From the NCBI GenBank assembly GCA_022791975.1, contig JAAWAC010000030.1, positions 1-55,373 on the forward strand: 55,373 bases of DNA, read 5' to 3'. This DNA comes from Lachnospiraceae bacterium (lineage in GTDB: Bacteria; Bacillota; Clostridia; Lachnospirales; Lachnospiraceae). A model generated the notes under the pieces. That model made no database searches. It was not told where the DNA came from and saw only the letters and a list, made by a program, of their open reading frames with translations. Made by a program: the position numbers and the translations under genes. This document shows positions 46,048 to 53,291 of this stretch, piece by piece (within the stretch, counting starts at the first letter, position 1; each line of letters begins with the position of its first letter).

Positions 46048-47454
46048 GTGCAGCAAAGGGAATTGCTCCCACAGCAAAGGGAGCCATCCGTACAGGGGGA
46101 ACAGGCCCTGGAGATTCTGGAATGGATGAAAATGTGGCTCTATGAGAAAAATCCCAGTCTAATCTGGGCCCTTGGAATCTTACAGCCAAATCTGGAGGGG
46201 GAGGCGGAGACAATGGGCACAGACGGATTTTTTCTCTATGTAAATCCCACCTGGCTTGGAGAGGCATTTCTTTTGGATGGGGAGGCGCTCTGCGGGTTGC
46301 TTTTGCATGTACTGTGTCATGGTATGTTGTATCACCCTTTTCAATATCGGGAGCAGGTGCGGCGGGGCGTGGTCTTTTTGAGGGAAGGGAAAGCCCAGGA
46401 CGTTTTGCAGTGTGGGGAGATGGAGGAGGAGTCGATCTGGCAGCAGTGGGATCAGGAGGCCTGGGCGCTGACAGAGGAATTGCTGGGAAGAGCAAAAGAT
46501 AGGAATCCTTTCGTTGGCATGGACGATCATCATTTATGGGGTGGGTGTGGGACGAAGGCTTCCGGGCATACCCGCCTGTGGGGAGCAGACGGCCCGGGAG
46601 AGGGGACAGTAGGTGAGGGATGTCAGACGTTTTCCCAGAGAGGGATGTGGGAATTGGTTCAGAGCCGCAGGCAAGGGCAGTCTCAGCGCCAGAATCAGGA
46701 GCAAAAGCAACGACAGCGATGGGAACAGGCCGGGAAGGCGGCACAGAGGCAGCAGGAGGGGACGGGAAGAAGAGCAGGCAGCCGTCACATGTCTGTCACC
46801 CAAAGCCTGACCCTTACTTCCGAGAAAAGATATGATTACCGCAGCTTTTTAAAGGGCTTTTCCCGCCTTCGGGAGGAAGGCAGCCTGGATATGGAGCAAT
46901 TTGATTATGGCTTTTATTTTTGGGGACTGAGGCAGTATGGAAAGGTACCCCTTATAGAACCATTGGAGTATCGGGAGACAAAGAAAATCGAAGAGCTTGT
47001 CATAGTCATTGACACCTCTGGTTCCTGTAGCCGGGAGCTGGTGCAGATGTTTTTGGAGGAGACCCGGAATATTTTGCGGGAGGAGGAGCTGTTTTTTCGT
47101 AGATTCCTGTTACACATCATACAATGTGACAACCAGATCCAGCGGGATGACCGGATCACCAGTCAGGAGGAGCCGGAGGTTTATCTGGAGAATCTTCAGG
47201 TTACAGGCGGTGGTGGAACAGACTTTCGGCCAGCCTTTGCAAGGATTGAGGAGCTGCGAAGCCAAGAGCTCCATCGCATAAAGGGAGTCTTGTATTTTAC
47301 AGATGGCTATGGGATCTATCCGGAAAAAATGCCGGATTATAGGGTGGCCTTTGTATTTTTCAAACATCGGTACGACGCTATTGACGTGCCGGATTGGGCG
47401 GAGATGCTGGTGCTGGATGCCCAGAGACCAAAAGGAGCGGCGTATGAATATTAG
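46048..47454 (+). CDS. VWA-domain protein with degenerate metallopeptidase-like N-terminus (DUF2201 type)
   Basis: 468 residues from GTG 46048 (GAGGGGAGAG upstream). The N-terminal part (about 20-160) matches the putative metallopeptidase region that precedes VWA-like domains: MGTDGFFLYVNP, then LLLHVLCHGMLYHP. Most relatives have HExxH here; this reads H87-V-L-C-H91, so the Glu is missing. A Gln/Arg-rich low-complexity linker (about 200-250) follows. The C-terminal VWA-like domain keeps the MIDAS: DTSGS at Asp322-Ser326, GGGGTDF, and YFTDGYG. It overlaps the MoxR-type ATPase gene by 11 bp. Known MoxR/VWA pairs work as chaperones for metal insertion or complex assembly. The client here is unknown. 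Confidence 0.82.
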   Translation: MQQRELLPQQREPSVQGEQALEILEWMKMWLYEKNPSLIWALGILQPNLEGEAETMGTDGFFLYVNPTWLGEAFLLDGEALCGLLLHVLCHGMLYHPFQYREQVRRGVVFLREGKAQDVLQCGEMEEESIWQQWDQEAWALTEELLGRAKDRNPFVGMDDHHLWGGCGTKASGHTRLWGADGPGEGTVGEGCQTFSQRGMWELVQSRRQGQSQRQNQEQKQRQRWEQAGKAAQRQQEGTGRRAGSRHMSVTQSLTLTSEKRYDYRSFLKGFSRLREEGSLDMEQFDYGFYFWGLRQYGKVPLIEPLEYRETKKIEELVIVIDTSGSCSRELVQMFLEETRNILREEELFFRRFLLHIIQCDNQIQRDDRITSQEEPEVYLENLQVTGGGGTDFRPAFARIEELRSQELHRIKGVLYFTDGYGIYPEKMPDYRVAFVFFKHRYDAIDVPDWAEMLVLDAQRPKGAAYEY

Positions 47455-48940
47455 GGAGGCAAAAGAAGAACTGAAGCGGACCATTCTGGCATACACAGCC
47501 AGGACAGAAAACGGAACCTACCGGATTCCCACGGTGAGGCAGCGGCCAGTGTTGCTGATGGGGCCGCCGGGAATTGGGAAAACGGCAGTGATGGAGCAGG
47601 TGGCCAGGGAATGCGGCCTGGGACTGGTAGCCTACACAATGACCCATCATACCCGCCAGAGCGCCATGGGTCTGCCCACCATGGAAAAAAAGACCTTTGG
47701 CGGCCGGGAATATGTGGTGACAGATTATACCATGAGTGAGATCTTGGCATCGGTCTATGAACAGATGGAGCAGACGGGAAAGAAAGAAGGCATATTGTTT
47801 CTGGATGAGATCAACTGTGTGTCGGAAACGCTGATGCCGGCTCTTCTGCAATTTCTCCAGTATAAAACCTTTGGAAATCACAAGCTTCCCGAAGGATGGA
47901 TTGTGATGGCTGCGGGAAACCCGGTCCGCTATAATCAGTCTGTGCGGGAATTGGATACAGCCACCATAGACCGGGTGAAATGGATGGAGATTGCGCCGGA
48001 TCTGTCAGTATGGCAGAGCTATGCGGCAAATGAAGGGATACACCCGGCCATCTGCTCCTTTTTAAACTGGAAGCCGGAGAGCTTTTATGGGGTGCAGGCA
48101 GAGCTGGGAGGCCGCGGCTTTGTAACAGCTCGGGGGTGGGAGGATTTGTCCCGCATACTTTTGACCTTGGAGGAGCTGGGACTTGCTGTGACGGAGGAAT
48201 TGCCGGGACAGTATCTTCACCACAGAGAGATCGCCGGGGAATTCTGGATATACTACCGATTGTACCAGGCCTGCCAGGAGCGTCCCTACGAGAAAATGGC
48301 CGGGGCGCCTTATGACGAAAGGCTTTGCATGCTGCAAATGCTGTTGCAGGGAGTTTATAGACGGGCGGAGGAGTGGCAACAGGCGGGGGAGCTATTCCAG
48401 AGCCTGGAATATTTTTTCCAGGGCTGTAAAAGGCAGGACGAGACAAGGAAGAAAACTTCCGCCCCCGATCCGTTTGTCTTTCTGGAGCTATGTGGGGAGC
48501 AGCTGGAAAATCGGCGAAGGGGCATTCAGGTAAAAAAAGAGTGCGGCCTTTTATCCTCCAAGGAAGAGGAGCGGGAGGCTTTGCTTGAGCGGGAGGTGCA
48601 AAGACAGCTGGGCGTGTGGCGGCTTGAGGCATCCAAGGAAAAGGAGGGGAGAGCAGCCAGGAGCATTGAGGAAGGATACCCGCTGGTGCTTCAGGAGTGG
48701 ATGCAGCGCCAGGAGCAGCAGGAAGAAAAGCTGGAGGCCCTTCTTTTGGAGTATGCAGATTTTATGGAGCAGTCTTTTGGGGGACGCCAGGAGCAATATC
48801 TCTTTAGCCTTGGTTTGATGGAGCACCAGGGGGCGGCCACCTTTCTGAAAAAGCGATTGCCCGATCTCTACACTTCTTTCGATCAGGGGAGGGATCTGAA
48901 CCTGGAAAAAGACAGATTACAGGAATGTCTGCAAAAATAG
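47444..48940 (+). CDS. MoxR-like AAA+ ATPase
   Basis: 498 residues from ATG 47444 (AAGGAG 7 bases upstream), overlapping the VWA gene. Walker A GPPGIGKT at residues 40-47; Walker B ILFLDEIN at about 120; sensor-1 region VMAAGNP; arginine-finger region ELDTATIDRVKW. The C-terminal half (about 260-498) is helical and charged, longer than in small MoxR proteins. Translational coupling with the VWA gene supports a working pair: the ATPase remodels, the VWA protein recruits the client. Confidence 0.88.
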   Translation: MNIREAKEELKRTILAYTARTENGTYRIPTVRQRPVLLMGPPGIGKTAVMEQVARECGLGLVAYTMTHHTRQSAMGLPTMEKKTFGGREYVVTDYTMSEILASVYEQMEQTGKKEGILFLDEINCVSETLMPALLQFLQYKTFGNHKLPEGWIVMAAGNPVRYNQSVRELDTATIDRVKWMEIAPDLSVWQSYAANEGIHPAICSFLNWKPESFYGVQAELGGRGFVTARGWEDLSRILLTLEELGLAVTEELPGQYLHHREIAGEFWIYYRLYQACQERPYEKMAGAPYDERLCMLQMLLQGVYRRAEEWQQAGELFQSLEYFFQGCKRQDETRKKTSAPDPFVFLELCGEQLENRRRGIQVKKECGLLSSKEEEREALLEREVQRQLGVWRLEASKEKEGRAARSIEEGYPLVLQEWMQRQEQQEEKLEALLLEYADFMEQSFGGRQEQYLFSLGLMEHQGAATFLKKRLPDLYTSFDQGRDLNLEKDRLQECLQK

Positions 48941-48978
48941 AAGACTGGCAGGAGGAAAGAAACTTCCCCCCGGGTGGG

Positions 48979-49007
48979 TTGTTTTCTCTTTTTCCCTATG
49001 TTATACT
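48979..49007 (+). promoter_or_regulatory. promoter upstream of the CsoR-like gene
   Basis: TTGTTT at 48979-48984, 17-bp spacer, TATACT at 49002-49007, giving a leader of about 130 nt. The gap 48941-49146 has no convincing gene. Confidence 0.7.
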
Positions 49008-49146
49008 AGAGCACAAGAGCAAGCCGGTGGTATCCCGGCGGCCAGCAGTCTTTGATCGGCGGGAGAAGACAAGCTTTGGCAGCCAATGGATTTGGGCTTA
49101 CTTACAGGAATAAATAACCGGGTTCCGGTAGAAACAGAGGTGTTTT

Positions 49147-49485
49147 ATGAGGGAACATCCCCATACCCATATTGCGGAGGACGGCACGGTCTATGAGCAT
49201 GTACATGCCCATACCCATGCCCACACCCATCAGAATACAAAGGCAGTGTTAAACCGTCTGTCCAGAGCCATTGGCCATATGGAGTCTATCCGGCGCATGG
49301 TGGAGGACGGAAGAGATTGTAGCGAAGTGCTAGTACAGCTGTCTGCGGTAAAAGCGGCCATTAACAATACGGCCAAGGTGATTCTAAAGGATCACATCGA
49401 GCATTGTCTGGTGGATGCGGTGGAATCCGGGGACCATGAGGCCCTGGAGGAGCTGACGGATGCCATTGACAGATTTCTGAAATAG
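49147..49485 (+). CDS. CsoR/RcnR-family metal-responsive repressor with His-rich N-terminus
   Basis: 112 residues. The DUF156 four-helix core starts at about residue 31 (LNRLSRAIGHMESIRRMV). The Cys-His-Cys metal site of copper-sensing CsoR is present: C58 (RDCSE), H83 and C87 (DHIEHC). The first 30 residues hold nine or ten His, mostly in HVHAHTHAHTH, which most family members lack. Copper is the expected ligand from the core; the tail could bind nickel, zinc or copper. No copper pump or chaperone gene is next to it, so the target lies elsewhere or the leader is autoregulated. It is followed by a hairpin with T run. Confidence 0.87.
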   Translation: MREHPHTHIAEDGTVYEHVHAHTHAHTHQNTKAVLNRLSRAIGHMESIRRMVEDGRDCSEVLVQLSAVKAAINNTAKVILKDHIEHCLVDAVESGDHEALEELTDAIDRFLK

Positions 49486-49505
49486 GCTTTCGAACATTTT
49501 TGCGA

Positions 49506-49552
49506 CTCCCTCATATACTGGTAGAGAATACGAGGATATGAGGGAGCTTTTT
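49506..49552 (+). terminator. terminator/attenuator overlapping the next ribosome site
   Basis: Eleven-base-pair perfect stem CTCCCTCATAT/ATATGAGGGAG (49506-49516 and 49536-49546), 19-nt loop, then CTTTTT. The right arm holds AGGGAG, the ribosome site for ATG 49553. So the element both ends the CsoR transcript and could hide the start of the next gene. Confidence 0.8.
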
Positions 49553-50818
49553 ATGGGGATTTACAGGATGCGGGCCATGGAGATAGAAGCGGAAGAAATG
49601 GGCCGCTTGCAGATACGGGTTACCACGGCCTCTGGAGCCAGGCCTATTGTCGGCGCTAAGGTGGCAATTTACTATACCGGGGAACCGGAAAATGAACTGA
49701 TGGAGGCCACAACAGATGAGTCCGGACAAACGGAGGAGTTGGAGCTTCATGCGCCGCCCCTGGAATACAGCGTCAACCCCAGTGAGCAGCAGCCCTACTC
49801 GGAGTATACCATCCAGGTGTCCGCGGAGGGGTATGAGCCGGTGGAGGTGGCTGGGGCGGAGATTTTACCGGAGGTGACGGCTGTACAGGAAATCCATATG
49901 CGAAAGCCGGAGCCAGGGGAAGAATTTCAGCGCTATGTGATTGGCCCTCATACGCTGTTTGGAGACTATCCCCCCAAGATTGCGGAGGCAGAGATCAAAC
50001 CTACCGGTCAGTCCGGGGAAATCGTATTAAGCCGGGTGGTGGTCCCGGAGTACATCATTGTCCATGACGGCGTGCCCACGGACAGTACAGCGACCAATTA
50101 TTGGGTGCGGTATAAGGACTACATTAAAAATGTGGCGTCCAGTGAGATCTACGCCACCTGGACAGACGCAGCGATTCGGGCGAATATTCTGGCCATTATG
50201 TCCTTTACCCTGAACCGGGTGTATACGGAATGGTATCGAAACAAAGGCTACGATTTTACCATCACCTCCTCCACCGCCTTTGACCACAAATGGATTAACG
50301 GAAGGAATATCTTCGAAAATATCTCCCGGATTGTAGATGAGATGTTTGGAAATTATCTTTCAAGGCCCAATGTAAAACAGCCCATTCTGACGCAATACTG
50401 CGATGGGCGTCGGGTGACCTGTCCCAACTGGATGAGTCAGTGGGGGAGTCAGAGCCTGGGAGAGCAGGGATATACGGCCGTGGATATCCTGCGCTATTAT
50501 TATGGAGACAGCATCTATATCAACACGGCGGAGCAGATTTCCGGGGTGCCTTATTCCTGGCCAGGGGCAGATTTGACGGTGGGAGCCTCCGGGCAGAAGG
50601 TATTGCAGCTACAGGAGCAGTTAAATGCCATTGCCCAGAATTATCCGGCCATCCCCCGGATTGCGGAGGACGGCATCTTTGGGCCGGCTACAAAGGCGGC
50701 AGTGAGCACCTTTCAGTCTATCTTTGGACTGCCAGCCAATGGGGTGGTGGATTATACCACCTGGTATAAGATATCGGAAATCTATGTGGCGGTGACGCGG
50801 ATTGCGGAGTTAAACTAA
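49553..50818 (+). CDS. SpoIID-like protein with C-terminal peptidoglycan-binding domain
   Basis: About 421 residues. N-terminal Ig-like/carboxypeptidase-regulatory-type beta domain (about 15-115: IRVTTASGARPIVGAKVAIYY). The middle region (about 190-350) resembles SpoIID/LytB: an IRANILAIMSFTLNRVY helix and MSQWGSQSLGEQGY followed by ILRYYYGD. The C-terminal PG_binding_1 repeat (about 350-410) contains DGIFGPATKAAVSTFQ. No signal peptide is seen. ATG 49553 is preferred because AGGGAG lies 6 bases upstream; ATG 49538 lies inside the terminator stem, and 49568 and 49577 are possible. Likely role: cell-wall or spore-coat remodelling. Lytic activity is not assured. Confidence 0.75.
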   Translation: MGIYRMRAMEIEAEEMGRLQIRVTTASGARPIVGAKVAIYYTGEPENELMEATTDESGQTEELELHAPPLEYSVNPSEQQPYSEYTIQVSAEGYEPVEVAGAEILPEVTAVQEIHMRKPEPGEEFQRYVIGPHTLFGDYPPKIAEAEIKPTGQSGEIVLSRVVVPEYIIVHDGVPTDSTATNYWVRYKDYIKNVASSEIYATWTDAAIRANILAIMSFTLNRVYTEWYRNKGYDFTITSSTAFDHKWINGRNIFENISRIVDEMFGNYLSRPNVKQPILTQYCDGRRVTCPNWMSQWGSQSLGEQGYTAVDILRYYYGDSIYINTAEQISGVPYSWPGADLTVGASGQKVLQLQEQLNAIAQNYPAIPRIAEDGIFGPATKAAVSTFQSIFGLPANGVVDYTTWYKISEIYVAVTRIAELN

Positions 50819-50843
50819 AAAGTCTGCCAGCATATTTCTTGTA

Positions 50844-50872
50844 GTGACTTTTGCTGCCAGGTTTGTTATACT
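50844..50872 (+). promoter_or_regulatory. promoter of the hisA/hpf operon
   Basis: GTGACT at 50844-50849, 17-bp spacer, TATACT at 50867-50872, leaving a leader of about 220 nt before the HisA start. The gap 50819-51100 holds no supported gene. Confidence 0.6.
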
Positions 50873-51100
50873 AACGCCAGGCGGAAAACGGAGAGAAAAG
50901 CCCCTTTGGGGGAGTGCAGAATATTTTGCAGGGCTTTCCTGATTTGAGAATCGGTGAAGGCCCTTTGTTTAAAAGAAACTGGGACAAGAAGGCAGGCCTT
51001 ATTCCAGAGGTCCTGGTATACTTCTAAGAACAATAAGAAGAGAACCAGGAAAAAATCGCAGAAAAGAAAAAAGTCAGAGAAAAGAACAGGAGGGACCTCC

Positions 51101-51883
51101 ATGCGTTTTCGACCATGTATTGATATTCACAATGGAAGAGTAAAGCAGATCGTAGGCGGGAGCCTGCGGGATGAACAGGACCAGGCAGCGGAGAATTTTG
51201 TGTCAGAGCAGACAGCGGATTTCTACGCCAGGCTTTATAAGAGGGACAGTCTTTGCGGGGGCCATATTATCCTGCTGAATCCTCCTTCTTCGGAATATTA
51301 TGCCAGGACGCGGCAGCAGGCACTTTTGGCCCTTGCAGCCTATCCCGGGGGACTACAGGTAGGGGGAGGCATTACGCCGGAGAATGCGGTGGAATATCTG
51401 GAGGCGGGAGCCAGCCATGTGATTGTAACCTCCTATGTGTTTCGGGATGGACAGGTGCAGATGGAGCGCTTGGAGCGCTTAAAGGCAGCTGTGGGAAAAG
51501 AGCATTTGGTGTTGGATTTAAGCTGTCGAAAGCGAGATGGTGTCTATTATATTGTCACAGACCGCTGGCAGAAATTTACCCAGGTGGAGCTCACCAGTCA
51601 GGTGTTGGACCAGCTGGCGGACAGCTGTGATGAGTTTCTGATCCACGCGGTGGATGTGGAGGGAAAGGCCTCAGGCATAGAGACAGAAGTGGCAAGGCTT
51701 TTGGGCTCCTGGGGAAAAATTCCCGTCACTTATGCGGGAGGCGTGGGAAGTATGGAGGATGTACGTGTTCTGGAGGAGCTTGGCCAGGGACGGCTGGATG
51801 TGACCATTGGGAGTGCATTAGATTTGTTTGGTGGTTGTATCAAATATGAAGATATGGTATACTATGGCAAAGAAAGGAGTTGA
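51101..51883 (+). CDS. hisA: ProFAR isomerase, eukaryotic (His6) type
   Basis: 260 residues from ATG 51101 (CAGGAGGGA upstream); a longer frame begins with a Lys-rich stretch without a site. The (beta/alpha)8 protein follows the fungal/plant HisA line rather than the usual bacterial one: FRPCIDIHNGRVKQIVGG, LDLSCRKRDG, DEFLIHAVDVEGKASGI, VTYAGGVGSMEDV and GSALDLFGG all match yeast His6 closely. The first Asp (CIDIH) and the second (HAVDVEG) are the catalytic acids. Reaction: ProFAR to PRFAR in histidine synthesis. No other his gene is in the window. It ends 4 bp before the hpf gene. Confidence 0.9.
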   Translation: MRFRPCIDIHNGRVKQIVGGSLRDEQDQAAENFVSEQTADFYARLYKRDSLCGGHIILLNPPSSEYYARTRQQALLALAAYPGGLQVGGGITPENAVEYLEAGASHVIVTSYVFRDGQVQMERLERLKAAVGKEHLVLDLSCRKRDGVYYIVTDRWQKFTQVELTSQVLDQLADSCDEFLIHAVDVEGKASGIETEVARLLGSWGKIPVTYAGGVGSMEDVRVLEELGQGRLDVTIGSALDLFGGCIKYEDMVYYGKERS

Positions 51884-51887
51884 TTGT

Positions 51888-52412
51888 ATGCGTTATATTA
51901 TCAGCGGAAAAAACATTGATGTGACAGAGGGCTTACGAGCAGCCATTACGGACAAGCTGGGCAAGCTGGAGCGCTATTTTACGCCGGATACGGAGGTCCA
52001 GGTGACCTTAAGTGTGGAAAAAGAGCGGCAGAAAATTGAGGTTACCATTCCTGTCAAAGGAAATATTATCCGTTCGGAGCAGGTCAGCAGTGATATGTAT
52101 GTTTCCATTGATCTGGTAGAGGAAGTTATTGAGCGGCAGCTTCGCAAATATAAGACAAAACTGGTGGACAGGCAGCAAGAGGGCGGCAATTTCCGGCCGG
52201 AATTTATGGAGAAAGAAGCAGAGGACGAAGAGGTCAAGATTATTCGTACCAAGCAATTCGATATGAAGCCCATGTATCCAGAGGATGCCTGCGTGCAGAT
52301 GGAGCTTTTGGGACACAGCTTTTATGTGTTTATGAATGCGGAGACCGAGCAGGTCAATGTGGTGTACAAGCGCAAGGGAAGCACCTATGGCTTGATTGAG
52401 CCGGAGCTGTAG
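51888..52412 (+). CDS. hpf: ribosome hibernation promoting factor, long form
   Basis: 174 residues. N-terminal S30AE domain (MRYIISGKNIDVTEGLRAAITDKL), an acidic linker at about 110-120, and the C-terminal dimerisation domain of long HPFs (KQFDMKPMYPEDACVQMELLGHSFYVF). It joins 70S ribosomes into inactive 100S dimers in starvation. ATG 51888 has AAAGGAG 8 bases upstream. Probably co-transcribed with hisA and followed by a terminator. Confidence 0.95.
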   Translation: MRYIISGKNIDVTEGLRAAITDKLGKLERYFTPDTEVQVTLSVEKERQKIEVTIPVKGNIIRSEQVSSDMYVSIDLVEEVIERQLRKYKTKLVDRQQEGGNFRPEFMEKEAEDEEVKIIRTKQFDMKPMYPEDACVQMELLGHSFYVFMNAETEQVNVVYKRKGSTYGLIEPEL

Positions 52413-52447
52413 GATTTTGGGTAGAATAAGAAAATAAAGGGAATTAT

Positions 52448-52490
52448 AACCTCTGTGTAGGCACAAGGCGGTCTGCACAGAGGTTTTTTT
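52448..52490 (+). terminator. intrinsic terminator after hpf
   Basis: Ten-base-pair stem AACCTCTGTG/CACAGAGGTT with an 18-nt loop, followed by TTTTT. Confidence 0.92.
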
Positions 52491-52511
52491 AGAAAAATTT
52501 TTCCCCAAGGC

Positions 52512-52540
52512 TTGACCTTCCTCCTTATGGAAGGTATAGA
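52512..52540 (+). promoter_or_regulatory. promoter with dyad in the spacer, upstream of an ABC operon
   Basis: TTGACC at 52512-52517, 17-bp spacer, TATAGA at 52535-52540. A perfect dyad ACCTTCC-TCCTTAT-GGAAGGT fills the spacer (52515-52535), as expected for a repressor site. Confidence 0.7.
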
Positions 52541-52571
52541 ATGATAAATATTTGACAAGGAGGTGCTTTTT

Positions 52572-53291
52572 ATGCTGACCATATCACATTATACCAAAAC
52601 CTATCCGGGAGGAAAGACTGCGGTGGAGGACTTGAGCCTTCATGTGGCACCAGGAGAAATCTGTGGGTTTATCGGACATAACGGTGCGGGCAAGACTACG
52701 ACTCTTAGGGCTGTGGCAGGGGTGCTGAGCTTTACGCAGGGAACCATTTGCATCGGAGGTCATGACATGCAAAAGGAGCCGGTGGCAGCCAAAGCCATCA
52801 CAGCCTTTCTGCCAGACAATCCGGATCTGTATGAATTTCTTCGGGGCATAGAGTATTTGAATCTGATAGCAGATCTCTACGGGATTTCGGCCAGGGACAG
52901 AGAGAAGCGAATTGGCCTATATGGGGATGCTTTTGGGCTTACGGGAGAGCTGGGAAGTGCCATTGGCAGCTATTCTCACGGTATGAAGCAGAAGCTGGCT
53001 CTGATATCCGCGTTGATTCGAAAGCCAAAACTATTGATATTGGATGAACCCTTTGTGGGTCTGGACCCAGCGGCATCCCATCTGTTAAAGGGATATTTGA
53101 AGGAGCTGTGTGATGAGGGAGGAGCCGTGTTTTTCTCTACCCATGTGCTGGAGGTGGCGGAGAAATTGTGTCATACCATCGCAATTATCCGGCAGGGACA
53201 TCTAGTTTGTCAGGGACCTACCCAGGAGGTGGTGGGGAACTCCAGCCTGGAGGATGTGTTCCTGGGATTGGCAGAAGGGAGGGACGCGTAG
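52572..53291 (+). CDS. ABC transporter ATP-binding protein
   Basis: 239 residues from ATG 52572, with AAGGAGGTG 8 bases upstream. Walker A GHNGAGKTT, signature YSHGMKQK in place of LSGGQ, Walker B LLILDEPFVGLDP, switch STHVLE. This is the pattern of CcmA/YtrB-like ATPases that pair with large membrane proteins. The permease gene starts on the last base of its stop. Export or membrane maintenance is likely; the substrate is unknown. Confidence 0.92.
   Translation: MLTISHYTKTYPGGKTAVEDLSLHVAPGEICGFIGHNGAGKTTTLRAVAGVLSFTQGTICIGGHDMQKEPVAAKAITAFLPDNPDLYEFLRGIEYLNLIADLYGISARDREKRIGLYGDAFGLTGELGSAIGSYSHGMKQKLALISALIRKPKLLILDEPFVGLDPAASHLLKGYLKELCDEGGAVFFSTHVLEVAEKLCHTIAIIRQGHLVCQGPTQEVVGNSSLEDVFLGLAEGRDA

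Noticed and set aside
48925..49113. 62-codon frame between the MoxR and CsoR genes
   Set aside because: It overlaps the end of the MoxR gene and the predicted CsoR promoter and has no ribosome site.
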